NCBI GenBank assembly: GCA_964475955.1
Contig: CAYYZY010000041.1
Location: 1-48,796 of the forward strand
DNA length: 48,796 nt
Source: DATKZH01 sp964475955
GTDB lineage: Bacteria; Planctomycetota; Planctomycetia; Pirellulales; Thermoguttaceae
Direction of reading: 5' to 3'
Shown: in pieces, positions 32,970 through 42,183 of the stretch
Layout: each line of letters opens with the position of its first letter
Numbering within the stretch: the first letter of the stretch is position 1
Program-made: the position numbers and the translations under genes
The notes under the pieces: model-generated
What the model was told of the DNA's origin: nothing
Database searches by the model: none
The model's input: the letters and a program-made list of their open reading frames with translations, nothing else

Positions 32970-34430
32970 CTATTCGATCTCCAGCTTCCTTTGGATCGCT
33001 TCCAACGGCACGCCCTTGGTTTCCGGCATGATCGCCAGCACCCAGAGGAGCTGGAGCACCATCATGGCCGCGTAGAAGGCAAAGACGTGCGCGCCGGACA
33101 CGGCCGCGACGACGGGAAACGTCCAGGAAATACCCGCGTTGAAGGCCCAGTGCGTGAGGCTGCCCAGGGCCTGGCCTCGGGCCCGCACCCGGTTGGGGAA
33201 GATCTCGCTGATGAACACCCAAATCACCGAGCCCTGGCCGAAGGCGTGGGCGGCGATGAAGACCATCAGGCCGATGAGCACCACCGTGCCGCCGGTCGCC
33301 GCGCCGGCCATGGCGGCGTCGAGCCGGGCTTGCGCCTCGGCGACGGCCGACGTGACGGCGCCGCCGGCCGCCTCTTGGGCCACCTGAAGCGCCTTGCCGG
33401 CGTCGGCAACGGCCTCGAACTCGGCGGAGTAGACGGCGAACGTGCCGGCGACCACCGCCAGGCTCACGATGTAGCCGATCGAGCCGACGATCATCAGCTT
33501 CTTCCGCCCGAAGTGGTCGATCACGGCCATGGCCAGGATCGTGAAGACCAGGTTGGTGAAGCCGACGGCCACGGCCTGGAGCAGCGCCGAGCTTTCCCCC
33601 GCCCCCGACATGGCGAAGATTCGCGGGGCGTAGTAAAGGATCGCGTTGATGCCGGAAAGCTGGTTGAACATCGCGATGGCGAAGGCCAGCAGGATCGGCT
33701 TGCTGTACTTCCGCTGGAAGAACGGCTCGCGCACGGCCTGCCGCTCGAAGCGAAGCGACTTGCGGATCTCCTTCAGCTCGGTCTCCACGTCGCCGGTATC
33801 CGTGCCCGTCTTCGAAAGCACCGAGCGGGCCTCGTCGAACTCGTCCCTGCTGACGAGCCAGCGCGGGCTGCGCGGGACGAGAAAGAGCAGGAAGAAGAAG
33901 GCCGCCGCGGGCACGGCCTCGACGCCGAACATCCACCGCCACTCGGCCGGGCCGAGCGCGAACTGGGCGATCAGGAAGTTGGAGAATTGGGCCAGCAGGA
34001 TGCCCAGCACGATGTTGAACTGCGTGACCGCCACCAGGCGCCCGCGCAGCCGGGCCGGCGAGATCTCGGCAATGTACATCGGCGAGACGACCGACGCCCC
34101 GCCCACGCCGATCCCGCCCAGGAACCGGAAGAACAGAAGCGAGTACCAGTCCCAGGCGAAGGCGCTGCCGATGGCGGAGACGAAATAGAGCACGGCGACC
34201 AGCACCAGGCAGGTCCGCCGGCCGAGCAGGTCGGCCGGGCGCCCCGCCGCGATCGCGCCGACGATCGTGCCGATCAGCGCGCTGGCCACGGTGAAGCCGA
34301 GCCAGAACTTGTCCAGCCCGTACACTTGCTCCAGCCACCCCTCGGTGCCGGAGATCACCGCCGTATCGAACCCGAACAGCAACCCGCCTAAGGCCGCGAT
34401 GATGGTGGAGCCGATCAACGTCCGTCTCAT
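32970..34430 (-). CDS. MFS sugar porter
   Basis: A 486-residue major facilitator of the sugar-porter family. Visible signatures are 'GGLLFGFDTAVISG' in helix 1, 'GRPADLLGRRTCLVL' (loop 2-3), 'SPMYIAEISPARLRGRLV' after helix 4, 'VPRSPRWLVSR' before the central loop, 'QLSGINAILYYAPRIF' in helix 7, and 'MPETKGVPLEAI' at the end. An unusual Ala-rich insert of about 45 residues lies between helices 9 and 10. ATG at 34430 follows 'gggagaa'. Its company suggests uptake of a sugar or polyol that the dehydrogenase then oxidises. Confidence 0.92.
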   Translation of the reverse strand: MRRTLIGSTIIAALGGLLFGFDTAVISGTEGWLEQVYGLDKFWLGFTVASALIGTIVGAIAAGRPADLLGRRTCLVLVAVLYFVSAIGSAFAWDWYSLLFFRFLGGIGVGGASVVSPMYIAEISPARLRGRLVAVTQFNIVLGILLAQFSNFLIAQFALGPAEWRWMFGVEAVPAAAFFFLLFLVPRSPRWLVSRDEFDEARSVLSKTGTDTGDVETELKEIRKSLRFERQAVREPFFQRKYSKPILLAFAIAMFNQLSGINAILYYAPRIFAMSGAGESSALLQAVAVGFTNLVFTILAMAVIDHFGRKKLMIVGSIGYIVSLAVVAGTFAVYSAEFEAVADAGKALQVAQEAAGGAVTSAVAEAQARLDAAMAGAATGGTVVLIGLMVFIAAHAFGQGSVIWVFISEIFPNRVRARGQALGSLTHWAFNAGISWTFPVVAAVSGAHVFAFYAAMMVLQLLWVLAIMPETKGVPLEAIQRKLEIE

Positions 34431-34518
34431 GGCGTTCTCCCAGGTCCCGGGCTGGCTCGATCGTCCCCCACGATACTCGGCGGACGTTGAGCGCACAAGC
34501 ACGCGCGCGCGTCAGGGG

Positions 34519-34669
34519 GGTGGCAGGGTGAGGGGGTGACAAGGTGAAGGGGTGAGGGGGTGAGCAACGACGTAAGGCGGCGCCCACGCGCGTCTGCGCG
34601 ACGATGGCCTCGGCCCTCGGCCGCGCCTTCCGACGTCAACTCACCTTGTCACCCCCTCACCTTGCCACC
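34519..34669. repeat. Long inverted repeat between dehydrogenase and sugar porter
   Basis: Bases 34519-34547 (core 'gtgagggggtgacaaggtga') are complementary to 34641-34669 over 29 bases with one mismatch. Additional partial pairing continues inward ('gacgtaaggcggcgc' with 'gcgccttccgacgtc'). The arms consist of a G-rich low-complexity sequence. The structure fills most of the 258 bases between the two genes and could act as an attenuator or be a miniature element. Confidence 0.75.
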
Positions 34670-34688
34670 CCCTCACCCCTTCACCGCC

Positions 34689-35729
34689 TCACTCCCCCGG
34701 ACCGACGCGGAGCATCGCCTTGATCACGCCGTCGCGGTAGCCGGCCACCAACTCGAAGGCCTCGCCGATCGCCTCCAGCGGGAAGTGGTGGGTCAGCATC
34801 GGGCGCGTGTCGACCAGGCCCTGGGCGATCGACCGGATCACCGGCGCGATGCACCCCTTCTGCCGCCGAACGTTTTGCAGGACCAACTCCTTGGTCCGCA
34901 TCGTGTGCACGTCGACGCTGACCTCCGGCGTGGGTGGGATACCCACCAGCATCAACCTGCCGCCCGGCGTGAGCAGCTCGGCCGCCTGGCCGATGCACGA
35001 CGGGTCGCCCGAACACTCGAACACCGCGTCCAGCCCCCGCGGCTCCCGCTCGGCGATCGTGGCGGCCACCTCGTCGGGCGAGCCGGTCCAGTCGGCCCCG
35101 TATGCCTCGGCCACGGCCCGGCGCCCGGCGATCGGATCGGTCACGTAGACCGCGACCGGCGCCGACGCCCTGGCGCACACGAGCACACTGAGCCCGATCG
35201 GCCCCGAACCCAACACGGCCACCCGGGCGCCCGGGTACAGCTCCGCGAGCCGCACGGCGTGCATCCCGATCGTGAGCGGCTCGGCCAGGGCGGCCTGGTC
35301 GAGCGAGACCGAGTCGGGGATCGTCAGGCAGTTCTCGCCCGGCACGATCCGATACTCGGCCGCCGCCCCGGGCGCCTGCCCCGGCGATCCCATGAACCAA
35401 ATGTTGCGGCACGTGTTGCGCCGCCCGGCCTGGCACTGGTCGCAGGTGCCGCAGACCAGCGCCGGGTCGACCGCCACGCGATCGCCGGGCTTCAGCCCCT
35501 CGACCGCCGGGCCCACCTCCATCACGGTGCCCGAGCACTCGTGCCCCACGGTCACGGGAAACCGGCAGACCTGCGGGCCGATCCGCCCTTCGGTGTAGTA
35601 ATGGACGTCGGACCCGCACACGCCCACCCGGTCGATGCGCACGCGCGCGTCGCCCGGCCGCTCGATCGCCGGCTCCGGCTCCTCGCGCACCTCCAGTTGC
35701 CGCAGCCCGGTCAAATAGGCGGCTCTCAT
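34689..35729 (-). CDS. Zinc-dependent medium-chain dehydrogenase (sorbitol/threonine dehydrogenase type)
   Basis: A 346-residue alcohol dehydrogenase-family enzyme. Catalytic zinc residues appear in 'GVCGSDVHYY' and 'GHECSGTV'. The structural zinc region is 'CGTCDQCQAGRRNTC', and the NAD-binding fold is 'VAVLGSGPIGLSVL'. Such enzymes oxidise polyols such as sorbitol or xylitol to ketoses. A second ATG (35729) is preferred to 35732 because AAGGAGG lies four bases before it and only one base before the first. It opens the minus-strand group with the sugar porter, URO-D-family protein and symporter. The substrate is inferred only by class. Confidence 0.9.
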   Translation of the reverse strand: MRAAYLTGLRQLEVREEPEPAIERPGDARVRIDRVGVCGSDVHYYTEGRIGPQVCRFPVTVGHECSGTVMEVGPAVEGLKPGDRVAVDPALVCGTCDQCQAGRRNTCRNIWFMGSPGQAPGAAAEYRIVPGENCLTIPDSVSLDQAALAEPLTIGMHAVRLAELYPGARVAVLGSGPIGLSVLVCARASAPVAVYVTDPIAGRRAVAEAYGADWTGSPDEVAATIAEREPRGLDAVFECSGDPSCIGQAAELLTPGGRLMLVGIPPTPEVSVDVHTMRTKELVLQNVRRQKGCIAPVIRSIAQGLVDTRPMLTHHFPLEAIGEAFELVAGYRDGVIKAMLRVGPGE

Positions 35730-36133
35730 CATGCCTCCTTGTCGCAGAACACCGCCCTGCCGCGCCAGCCGACGGGCGATTGTCGCTCCATTCTACCGGC
35801 TCGCCCGAGCGCGCGAAATCGTTGGAGAAAGCGCGGGAAAACGGGGTCAGGTCTCATTTTGTGGCGCGCATGGGAAGTGACAGGTCGTCTTCGGACAAAA
35901 TGAGACCCGACCCCATTTTCCGCCGACCGCGCACGAAGCAGCACGGGAAACGCCCGTGCTTGTGGCAGACCTCATTCACGCCATCCCCTCCTCGCTGCCG
36001 GATCCCGATCCGGCCTACGCTGCTTGCGGTTCGCGCTCCGCCCGCGGGCGGGGCTGGCGGCACTCCCGGGCGGGTCGTACAATCAGATCCTGTGCATCTT
36101 TCCCAGACCCACTCGCACCGACAGGGGCTACCC
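35730..36133. other. Divergent spacer with REP-like hairpin
   Basis: 404 bases between the divergent dehydrogenase and the large secreted protein. It contains a strong inverted repeat at 35836-35921. The open frame that crosses it in phase with the downstream gene begins at 35780 but crosses the hairpin and lacks a binding site, so it is not taken as coding. No clear promoter could be chosen. Confidence 0.5.
35836..35921. repeat. REP-like inverted repeat ('ggggtcaggtctcattttgt' type)
   Basis: 35836-35862 and 35895-35921 are complementary over 27 bases with two mismatches and a 32-base loop. The arm 'ACGGGGTCAGGTCTCATTTT' resembles a repeat often seen beside REP-associated tyrosine transposase genes in many bacteria, according to my memory. 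No such transposase gene lies in this window. Confidence 0.75.
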
Positions 36134-38833
36134 ATGTTGCACTCGACGTTCGCTGGTGACCGCAGACTCCTCGTCGGCCTCTCGGCCCTCGTGTTGTTCG
36201 GCGTCGCGACCTCGGTCGAGGCCCAGGTTCGCGTTGAGGCCTTCTCGGGTGAGCCGTTCGGCCTGGGCAGGGCCCAGGTCGTGCTGCCTGAGGACGCACT
36301 GCCCGAAGCCTTGGGACTTGGCGGTCTGAAACTCACGGAGGCCGACGGCCGCGTATTCTATCCCGTCGTCGACTACCCTGAACTGGGGGCCGCCGTGCTC
36401 AAGGAGGTGCGGGGCGTGCTCGACCAGACCGACGAGCCCGTCGCGGAGTTGCTCCGAGGACTGCTGAAGCCGCGCCCCCGTGCGACGGTTTTCTTCCTCT
36501 TCCAAGGCAACCAGCCCCTGCGGCTCACGCTCCAGGCGCAAGCCGCGCACGCCTTCCAGGTGACGCCGCGAAACGACCCGGCCGGCTACGACCGGCTGCG
36601 GGCGCATTGGTGGCACGAATACACCATGCAGCCTCCGCTCTTGGAGCTGATCCGAAGCAACGACTACCCGCCGCACGTGGAGAACTACTTGCAGTCGATG
36701 CTCGCCGGCCGCCTCGGCCTGCGCCTCGATGCGCGGCCGCAGCAGCGGTTCGAGGACCGCTTCGCGCAGGAGGTGGGCCTCTTGATGGGCACGGAGTCGC
36801 GCCGCGTCGCCTTCCAGCGCGACCGGATGCTCGGCCGGGCGTCGCTCGATCAGCCGGCCGATCGGCCCCTGCCCGAGCCGATCGCCGTGCCGGAGCTTCA
36901 GGTGCCCGAGGTGCCGGCCGACGTCGCGGTGGAGCCGACGGCCCTGCGCGTGCCGGCCGAGTGCTTCTACGTGCGGTTCGGCAGTTTTTCCAACTTCCTC
37001 TGGTTCCAGGACACGCTCGGCAAGTGGCGCGACGACCTGGAGAACCTGGTCGCGATGCGCGGCCTGGACCACGGGGTCAAGCGGCGCATGGAGGAATCGC
37101 TCGTGCTGAAAATGTCGGCCCTGGCGCGCCTGCTGGGCGACGCCGTCGTGGCCGACGTGGCGATCGTCGGCACCGACTTCTTCTTCCAGGACGGCGGGGC
37201 CTACGGCGTGCTCTTCGAGGCCCGAAACGGCCTGGTGCTCGGCGCCGATATCGTCCGGCAGCGCAAGGAGCGCCTGGCCCAAGAAGACGGCCTGACGGAG
37301 ACGACGGTCACGATCGCCGGGCGCGAGGTCTCCTTCCTTTCGTCGCCCGACGGCTCGGTCCGCTCCTACTACGCGGCCGACGGCGATTTCCACTTCGTCA
37401 CCCGGTCGGAAGCGCTCATGCGGCGTTTCCTCGAAACGGGCGAAGGGAAGTCGACGCTGGGGGCTTCGCAGGAATTCCGGTACGCCCGAAGCGTGATGCC
37501 CGTCGACCGCGGCGACACGGTGTTCGTCTACGTTTCCGACGCCTTCTTCCGCAACCTGGTCGGTCCGCGGTACCGTTTGGAGACGGTCAGGCGCATGCAG
37601 GCGCGGGGCGACGTCGAGCTGGTCGAGTTGGCCCTGCTGGCCGCCGCAGCCGAAGGCAAGCCGGCCGAGACGCTCGACCAGTTGAAGGCCGAGGGCTACC
37701 TGCCGGCCGACTTCGGGCCCCGGCCCGACGGCAGCCGGGCCGTGTTGGCCGGGGGTCGGGTGCACGATTCGCTGCGCGGCGAGCGCGGGTCGTTCATCCC
37801 GGTGCCCGACGTCGAGGTGGCCGCGGCCAGCGCCGCCGAGGTCGCGGCCTATCGGCGGTTCGGCGAGCTGTACCGGTGGCGCTGGGGGCGACTCGACCCG
37901 ATCGCGATCGGCCTGGCGCGCCGCGACCTGGGAGACGGCCGGGAGGAGGTCACCATCGACGCCCGCGTTACGCCCTTTTCGCCGGGCAACTACCGGCGGC
38001 TTCGGCAGCAGCTCGGTCCGGCGGAGCCGACGCGTCTGGCGCGCCTGCCCGACGACGGCGTCGCCCTGGAAATGGTCCTCCCCGACCAGCGCGTGTTCGG
38101 CGGCCTGCGGGAGATCCACCCTCCGTCGGCCGACTGGGTCAAGTACGGCGTGTGGCGGGGCGTGCGCGACCTGTTCGTCGGGTACGTGGGGACGAAGGGC
38201 GAGCTGGGGGTTCTCGCACCGTTGAACGCGCGCATTCAGGGTCCGGTCGACGAGCGGGGTTACGCCTCGGCGCCCGGCGGCATGTGGCGGCGCGACCACG
38301 GCGAGTTCACCCTCTTCTCGCTCCAGCCCGACGTGCTCGCCCTCGTGGCGCCGCAGCTCCGCTTCGAGGAGGCCGAACGCCCGGCCCAGGTGCGGCTCTC
38401 GGTGGAGGACGTCACCCGGGCGGTGATCTACCCGATGCTCAACAACATCGGCTACGCGCGCACGCGTGAGACCTGCCTGGGGAACCTGCGGCTCGTGCAC
38501 CAACTGGGCCAGCAACTTCACGTGCGGGGCGAAGACTGCCGCAGCGCGGCCGAGCTGCTCCTCGACGCGAAGCTCGTCTGCCCGCTGGGCGGCGAGTACG
38601 TATTCCGCCAGGTCCCCAGCGGCCCCGGCTTCTGGACTTCCACCGCGCTGGGCGACCGGCCCACGACCGGCCTGTTGACCACCGAGGCCCCGGAAGGCTT
38701 CACCGCGCCCCCGTTGAGCTGGTTCCGCGGCCTCGAAGCCGACCTGACCGCCACGCCCGAGGCGCTGGCCATCCACGCCGAGCTGGTGATGCAAATGCCC
38801 GAAGAGCCGACGCCGGCGGCGGACCAACCGTGA
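36134..38833 (+). CDS. Large secreted planctomycete protein, unknown function
   Basis: An 899-residue protein with an N-terminal signal peptide ('LLVGLSALVLFGVATSVEAQ', cleavage near residue 31). No named domain is recognised. Segments such as 'CFYVRFGSFSNFLWFQDTLG', 'DVAIVGTDFFFQDGGAYGVL', 'VSFLSSPDGSVRSYYAADGD' and 'GDTVFVYVSDAFFRNLVG' resemble the large DUF3352-like or uncharacterised exported proteins of planctomycetes. The C-terminal region 'CLGNLRLVHQLGQQLHVRGE' suggests a helical end. ATG at 36134 follows 'caggggct'. It stands alone and converges with the amino-acid permease gene 69 bases away. Confidence 0.75.
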   Translation: MLHSTFAGDRRLLVGLSALVLFGVATSVEAQVRVEAFSGEPFGLGRAQVVLPEDALPEALGLGGLKLTEADGRVFYPVVDYPELGAAVLKEVRGVLDQTDEPVAELLRGLLKPRPRATVFFLFQGNQPLRLTLQAQAAHAFQVTPRNDPAGYDRLRAHWWHEYTMQPPLLELIRSNDYPPHVENYLQSMLAGRLGLRLDARPQQRFEDRFAQEVGLLMGTESRRVAFQRDRMLGRASLDQPADRPLPEPIAVPELQVPEVPADVAVEPTALRVPAECFYVRFGSFSNFLWFQDTLGKWRDDLENLVAMRGLDHGVKRRMEESLVLKMSALARLLGDAVVADVAIVGTDFFFQDGGAYGVLFEARNGLVLGADIVRQRKERLAQEDGLTETTVTIAGREVSFLSSPDGSVRSYYAADGDFHFVTRSEALMRRFLETGEGKSTLGASQEFRYARSVMPVDRGDTVFVYVSDAFFRNLVGPRYRLETVRRMQARGDVELVELALLAAAAEGKPAETLDQLKAEGYLPADFGPRPDGSRAVLAGGRVHDSLRGERGSFIPVPDVEVAAASAAEVAAYRRFGELYRWRWGRLDPIAIGLARRDLGDGREEVTIDARVTPFSPGNYRRLRQQLGPAEPTRLARLPDDGVALEMVLPDQRVFGGLREIHPPSADWVKYGVWRGVRDLFVGYVGTKGELGVLAPLNARIQGPVDERGYASAPGGMWRRDHGEFTLFSLQPDVLALVAPQLRFEEAERPAQVRLSVEDVTRAVIYPMLNNIGYARTRETCLGNLRLVHQLGQQLHVRGEDCRSAAELLLDAKLVCPLGGEYVFRQVPSGPGFWTSTALGDRPTTGLLTTEAPEGFTAPPLSWFRGLEADLTATPEALAIHAELVMQMPEEPTPAADQP

Positions 38834-38902
38834 AGCGAGCGGGGCTCTTGCCTCGCCCGGGCCGGGCCGCTTTCAACACGCCTTCTCGGCACTCCGCCCG
38901 TT

Positions 38903-40285
38903 CTATTCCCGCCCGGGGGCTTCCGCCCGTGCGCCGCGCTCCAGGGAGCGGCTGAACCAGTAGAGCGGCACTCCGAGGAGGAGGATGACGCACGAGGTCA
39001 CGGCGATCCACGGCTTGTACGTGACGGCGCCGTGGATCAGGAAGAGGCACACGGCGCAGAAGAGGATCGTCGGCAGGGGGTAGGCGGTCACCCGGTAGGG
39101 GCGTTCCACCTCAGGCTCCTTGAGCCGCAGCACGACGACCGCCAGCGTGGTCGCCAGATAGAACGAGTAGACGGCCGCTGCCGTGTACACGATGGAGTTG
39201 ACGAAGGACCCCAGAAGCACGACCAGCCCCAGGGCGATCAACCCCTGGACCACGAGCGCCCTGGCCGGCGTGCCGGTGCGCGCGTTCCACTTCCCCAGCG
39301 ATCGGAAGGCGCGGTGGTCGGCGCCGACCGCGTAGGAGATCCGCGCGCCGGCGAAGATCAGCCCGTTGACGGCGCCCAGGGCGGAGATGCAAACCAGCGC
39401 GCTGATCAGCCGCGCGCCCATCGTGGGGAAGACGGCCGCCACGGTGTCGGTGGCCACGGCGTCGGAATGGGTCATTCCCGCGTAGCCCAGCGTGTAGAGG
39501 AACGCCCCGTTCACCAGCAGGTAGAGCACGGTCACCGAGACGGTGCCCAGCACCAGCGCGCGGATGATGTTGCGGCGCGGGTCCTTCACCTCGGCCGCCA
39601 CGTAGGCCATCTCGTTCCAGCCGCCGAACGTGAACAGCACGAGGATCAGCGCCACGTTCATCGGGAATTCGCCGCGCGGCTCGACGCTCGCCGTGCCCCG
39701 GGGGCCGAAGACTGCCACGCCGACGATCGCCAGAAGCCCCAGCGCCTTGACCGTGGTCAGCACGTTTTGCGTCCACTTCCCCTGCCGCACCCCCAGCGCG
39801 TTGATCGCCGTCAGCACGGCGACCGCCAGCCCGGCGTAGAGCAATTGGCTCAGCGGGACGACCGATTCCTCGGAGGGCTCGACCATGGGCAGGAGGTCGT
39901 AAGGCACGACCAGGCCCTGCAACGGGTCGTAGAGCGCCCGGGCGTACGTGGCGAACGCGAAGGCCATCACGGCGATGTCGCCCGGCCGCACCACGGCAAG
40001 CTGCACCCAGCCGAAGAGGAAACCGGCCCAACGCCCGTACGCCCGGCCCAGGTAGACGTAGTCGCCCCCTTCGCGGGGATACGCGCTGGCCAGTTCCGCG
40101 TAGCCCAGGGCGCCGCAGAGGGAGATGAAACCTCCCACGACCCAGATCAGCAGCACGGCCCACCAACTGCCGACCCCGGCGGCCACGTCGGGGGCCGTCT
40201 TGTAGATGCCCGCGCCGATGATGATCCCCACGATCAGGCACGTGGAGTCGAACAGGGAGAGCTCTTTCTTCGGGGCTTCCGGCAA
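38903..40285 (-). CDS. APC-family amino acid permease
   Basis: A 460-residue transporter of the amino acid-polyamine-organocation superfamily with 12 hydrophobic segments. 'STCLIVGIIIGAGIYKTAPD' is helix 1 with the GxG unwinding motif, 'AELASAYPREGGDYVYLGRA' follows helix 2, and 'FGGWNEMAYVAAEVKDPRRN' is the helix 6 region. The substrate is unknown. TTG at 40285 is taken as start because GAGG stands six bases upstream and it gives the usual family length; the open frame to 40390 would add a Pro/Arg-rich stretch of spacer. Confidence 0.87.
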   Translation of the reverse strand: MPEAPKKELSLFDSTCLIVGIIIGAGIYKTAPDVAAGVGSWWAVLLIWVVGGFISLCGALGYAELASAYPREGGDYVYLGRAYGRWAGFLFGWVQLAVVRPGDIAVMAFAFATYARALYDPLQGLVVPYDLLPMVEPSEESVVPLSQLLYAGLAVAVLTAINALGVRQGKWTQNVLTTVKALGLLAIVGVAVFGPRGTASVEPRGEFPMNVALILVLFTFGGWNEMAYVAAEVKDPRRNIIRALVLGTVSVTVLYLLVNGAFLYTLGYAGMTHSDAVATDTVAAVFPTMGARLISALVCISALGAVNGLIFAGARISYAVGADHRAFRSLGKWNARTGTPARALVVQGLIALGLVVLLGSFVNSIVYTAAAVYSFYLATTLAVVVLRLKEPEVERPYRVTAYPLPTILFCAVCLFLIHGAVTYKPWIAVTSCVILLLGVPLYWFSRSLERGARAEAPGRE

Positions 40286-40537
40286 GGGACACCTCGGCAG
40301 ATCGGCGGGGCTTGACGGCGCAAGCGGCGCCCTCCGCGGCGCGCGCACGCGATTGCCAACAAGTGGACCCGCCCGGCCGGGACTTGTCAAGCTTTTTTCG
40401 GGGAGCTTGGGCGAGTGCCCGGGGAAGCCGGCTCAGAATCCGAGAATCAGCTTCCGCCAAGAAGGCCGCTTTTCGCTCCGCGAAAAGACGCTCGTTCGCT
40501 CCAGAGCGAACAACGACCCTCGTTGAAGGCTTACCGT
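40286..40537. other. Spacer with 'cgctccgcgaaaagacgctcg' repeat
   Basis: The 252 bases between two minus-strand genes contain, at about 40474-40502, 'ttcgctccgcgaaaagacgc' and 'tcgttcgctcc', a relative of 28200-28235 in front of the DUF1080 gene. Nothing coding is seen. Confidence 0.4.
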
Positions 40538-41185
40538 TCAGAAATCGAGGTCGTCCTCGCCGAGAAGGTCGGCGACCCGCTCGTCGACGAGCGCCTCGCG
40601 CGCCTCGTCGCGCTGCTTGATGGCGTCGCGGAGCCGCTGGAGTTCCTCCTCGAGCCGCTTCAGTTCCAAGGCGCGCCGCTCCTGGCGGACCTGGAAATGC
40701 TCGTCGACCGCTTTCTCCAGTTGGTCGCGGACCGCGGCGCGCCGCACGCGCGACGCCCGGCGGTACTGGATGGCCAACTCCCGGGTGCGCCGCTCCATTT
40801 CGTAGTCTTTGCGGAGTAGGGCGTACATCTCGGGATCGGTGTTCTCCAGGGCGTCCCAGTTGTGGAACGGCCAGCGAGGAGGACCCGCCGGATGCCCGTA
40901 GCGACCGGGACCGTGCGGCTCCCGGCGCCCGGCCCGTTGCGCGCCGGGACCGCCGGGACCGTGCAGACCTCGCGGCCCGGCCGACGGGCCACGCCCCCGC
41001 ATCGCCGGCGGCGGCCCGCCGCCCGGCCCGGGTGGGAAGTCGGGCGGAGCCGCTTCCGCCACGGGGGGCTTATCAGCGGCCTTTGCCCCAGGCACCGGCT
41101 TCTCCTGGCCGAAAGCAGGCCCGCAAACGACCCCCGTCAGCCCGGCGGCCAGAAGCGCGACGACGGTCAGCTTGATTGGCGACAT
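40538..41185 (-). CDS. Secreted Gly/Pro-rich protein with C-terminal coiled coil
   Basis: A 215-residue exported protein. The signal peptide is 'MSPIKLTVVALLAAGLTG...AFGQ' (cleavage about residue 26). Residues 40-105 are Gly/Pro/Arg-rich and probably disordered. From about 108 ('FHNWDALENTDPEMYALLRK') it is helical with long heptads of Glu, Arg and Leu up to the acidic end 'LLGEDDLDF'. The form is like planctomycete periplasmic proteins that accompany ECF sigma and membrane anti-sigma genes, with a loose likeness to CpxP/Spy-type periplasmic helices. It lies downstream of that pair on the same strand, after a 428-base gap. Confidence 0.7.
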   Translation of the reverse strand: MSPIKLTVVALLAAGLTGVVCGPAFGQEKPVPGAKAADKPPVAEAAPPDFPPGPGGGPPPAMRGRGPSAGPRGLHGPGGPGAQRAGRREPHGPGRYGHPAGPPRWPFHNWDALENTDPEMYALLRKDYEMERRTRELAIQYRRASRVRRAAVRDQLEKAVDEHFQVRQERRALELKRLEEELQRLRDAIKQRDEAREALVDERVADLLGEDDLDF

Positions 41186-41613
41186 GGCTCAGTCCTCCCA
41201 CCGCCTGGCAACCCACACGGTGATTCAAGGTATTTCGTCATTCGTCCCAGGGAAGACCACGGGAGTCGAAAGGACAATCGGAAGGAGAATCGAAAAGACA
41301 ACCGTAAGAACAGCAGGCAACTGAGGTAACAGAGGATTATCCGCTGCACAGCAGCTTAGTAAGATTAAATGAGCAAATGCTTATCAGGTAAAAATGGTAG
41401 AATTGAAAACTGGCAATGGCAAACTGAACTTGTTTTGGGGGGCATCTGGCCACATAGCCACCTGCTTCCCCTATTTCCTTTTTCTCGATTCTCCCTTTTC
41501 GTCCCCGCCTCAGGTAGCTCCATCCTTGCCCCCCTCCGTTTCCTCTGCTCCCTCCTGTTCAACCTGAACCAGAACCGACTCACCAAACCTCGAATTCGCC
41601 CGCAAACCGTTCG
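41186..41613. other. AT-richer spacer with short tandem repeats
   Basis: 428 bases without a credible gene. At about 41268-41312 there are imperfect 12-base units ('gaaaggacaatcg', 'gaaggagaatcg', 'aaaagacaaccg'). At 41340-41420 the sequence is unusually AT-rich for this genome ('taagattaaatgagcaaatg', 'aggtaaaaatggtagaattg'). At 41505-41585 lies the inverted relative of the 28968-29025 repeat. The AT-rich patch may hold a promoter for the minus-strand secreted protein. Confidence 0.5.
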
Positions 41614-42183
41614 CTACAGCGCGCTCTCGTCCAACTCCTCGGCCATCTCCTCCAAGGCGGTGTACAACGGCCCGAAGGCGCCGTCGACCCGGTCCCAGTC
41701 CTGCTGCACGCCGACGATCCGCTGGGCGGCCAGCGCGATCTGCTGGTCGAGCGGATCGTCCCATGCCTCATGGTCCTCGAGCGACGCCGTCTCGACCGGC
41801 TCGGCCACGGGTTCGACCTGCGGCTCCTCTCGCTCCATGCTCCGCGATGCGGCGTCCTGCGGAAGGAGGACGCGTCGGACCACCCGATCGTCGGCAACCC
41901 ACCTCGCGGCCAGCGTGGCCCCGATCACCAGCGAGGCGCCCAGCGCCGCGAGAACCGCCGCCGTGCGCGCGACGCGCCGCGGCCTCGGGGGCTCGCGGAG
42001 CCTGAGCGGCTTCTCGGGCGGCGGCTCCACCGCGCCGAGCAGTTCCCCCAGGGCGAGCCAGCCTTCACGGAGCGAGGCCGTCTCGGCGTCGAGCGGACCC
42101 TCGGCGCGCCCCTCGGACGCCGTGGCTTGCTCCAACCGGCGCCGGAGGTCGTCGAGCTCGAGGTTGTCGAACTCGTCGCTCAC
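41614..42183 (-). CDS. Membrane protein next to ECF sigma factor (probable anti-sigma factor)
   Basis: A 189-residue protein with a soluble N-terminal domain (residues 1-75, starting 'SDEFDNLELDDLRRRLEQAT'), one membrane helix ('TAAVLAALGASLVIGATLAA'), and an acidic outer domain with 'QRIVGVQQDWDRVDGAFGPL'. There is no zinc-binding HxxxCxxC motif, so it would be a non-ZAS anti-sigma factor, if it is one. The GTG start at 42183 overlaps the sigma stop (CTGTGAGC), so the two are translationally coupled, the normal arrangement for sigma/anti-sigma pairs. Confidence 0.75.
   Translation of the reverse strand: MSDEFDNLELDDLRRRLEQATASEGRAEGPLDAETASLREGWLALGELLGAVEPPPEKPLRLREPPRPRRVARTAAVLAALGASLVIGATLAARWVADDRVVRRVLLPQDAASRSMEREEPQVEPVAEPVETASLEDHEAWDDPLDQQIALAAQRIVGVQQDWDRVDGAFGPLYTALEEMAEELDESAL

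Noticed and set aside
35780..36133. N-terminal extension of the large secreted protein
   Set aside because: It crosses the REP-like hairpin and places the signal peptide about 118 residues inside the protein; ATG 36134 gives a normal exported protein.
41268..41312. 12-base tandem units as a minisatellite or regulator site
   Set aside because: Only three or four imperfect units, in a low-complexity purine-rich stretch; too weak to interpret.
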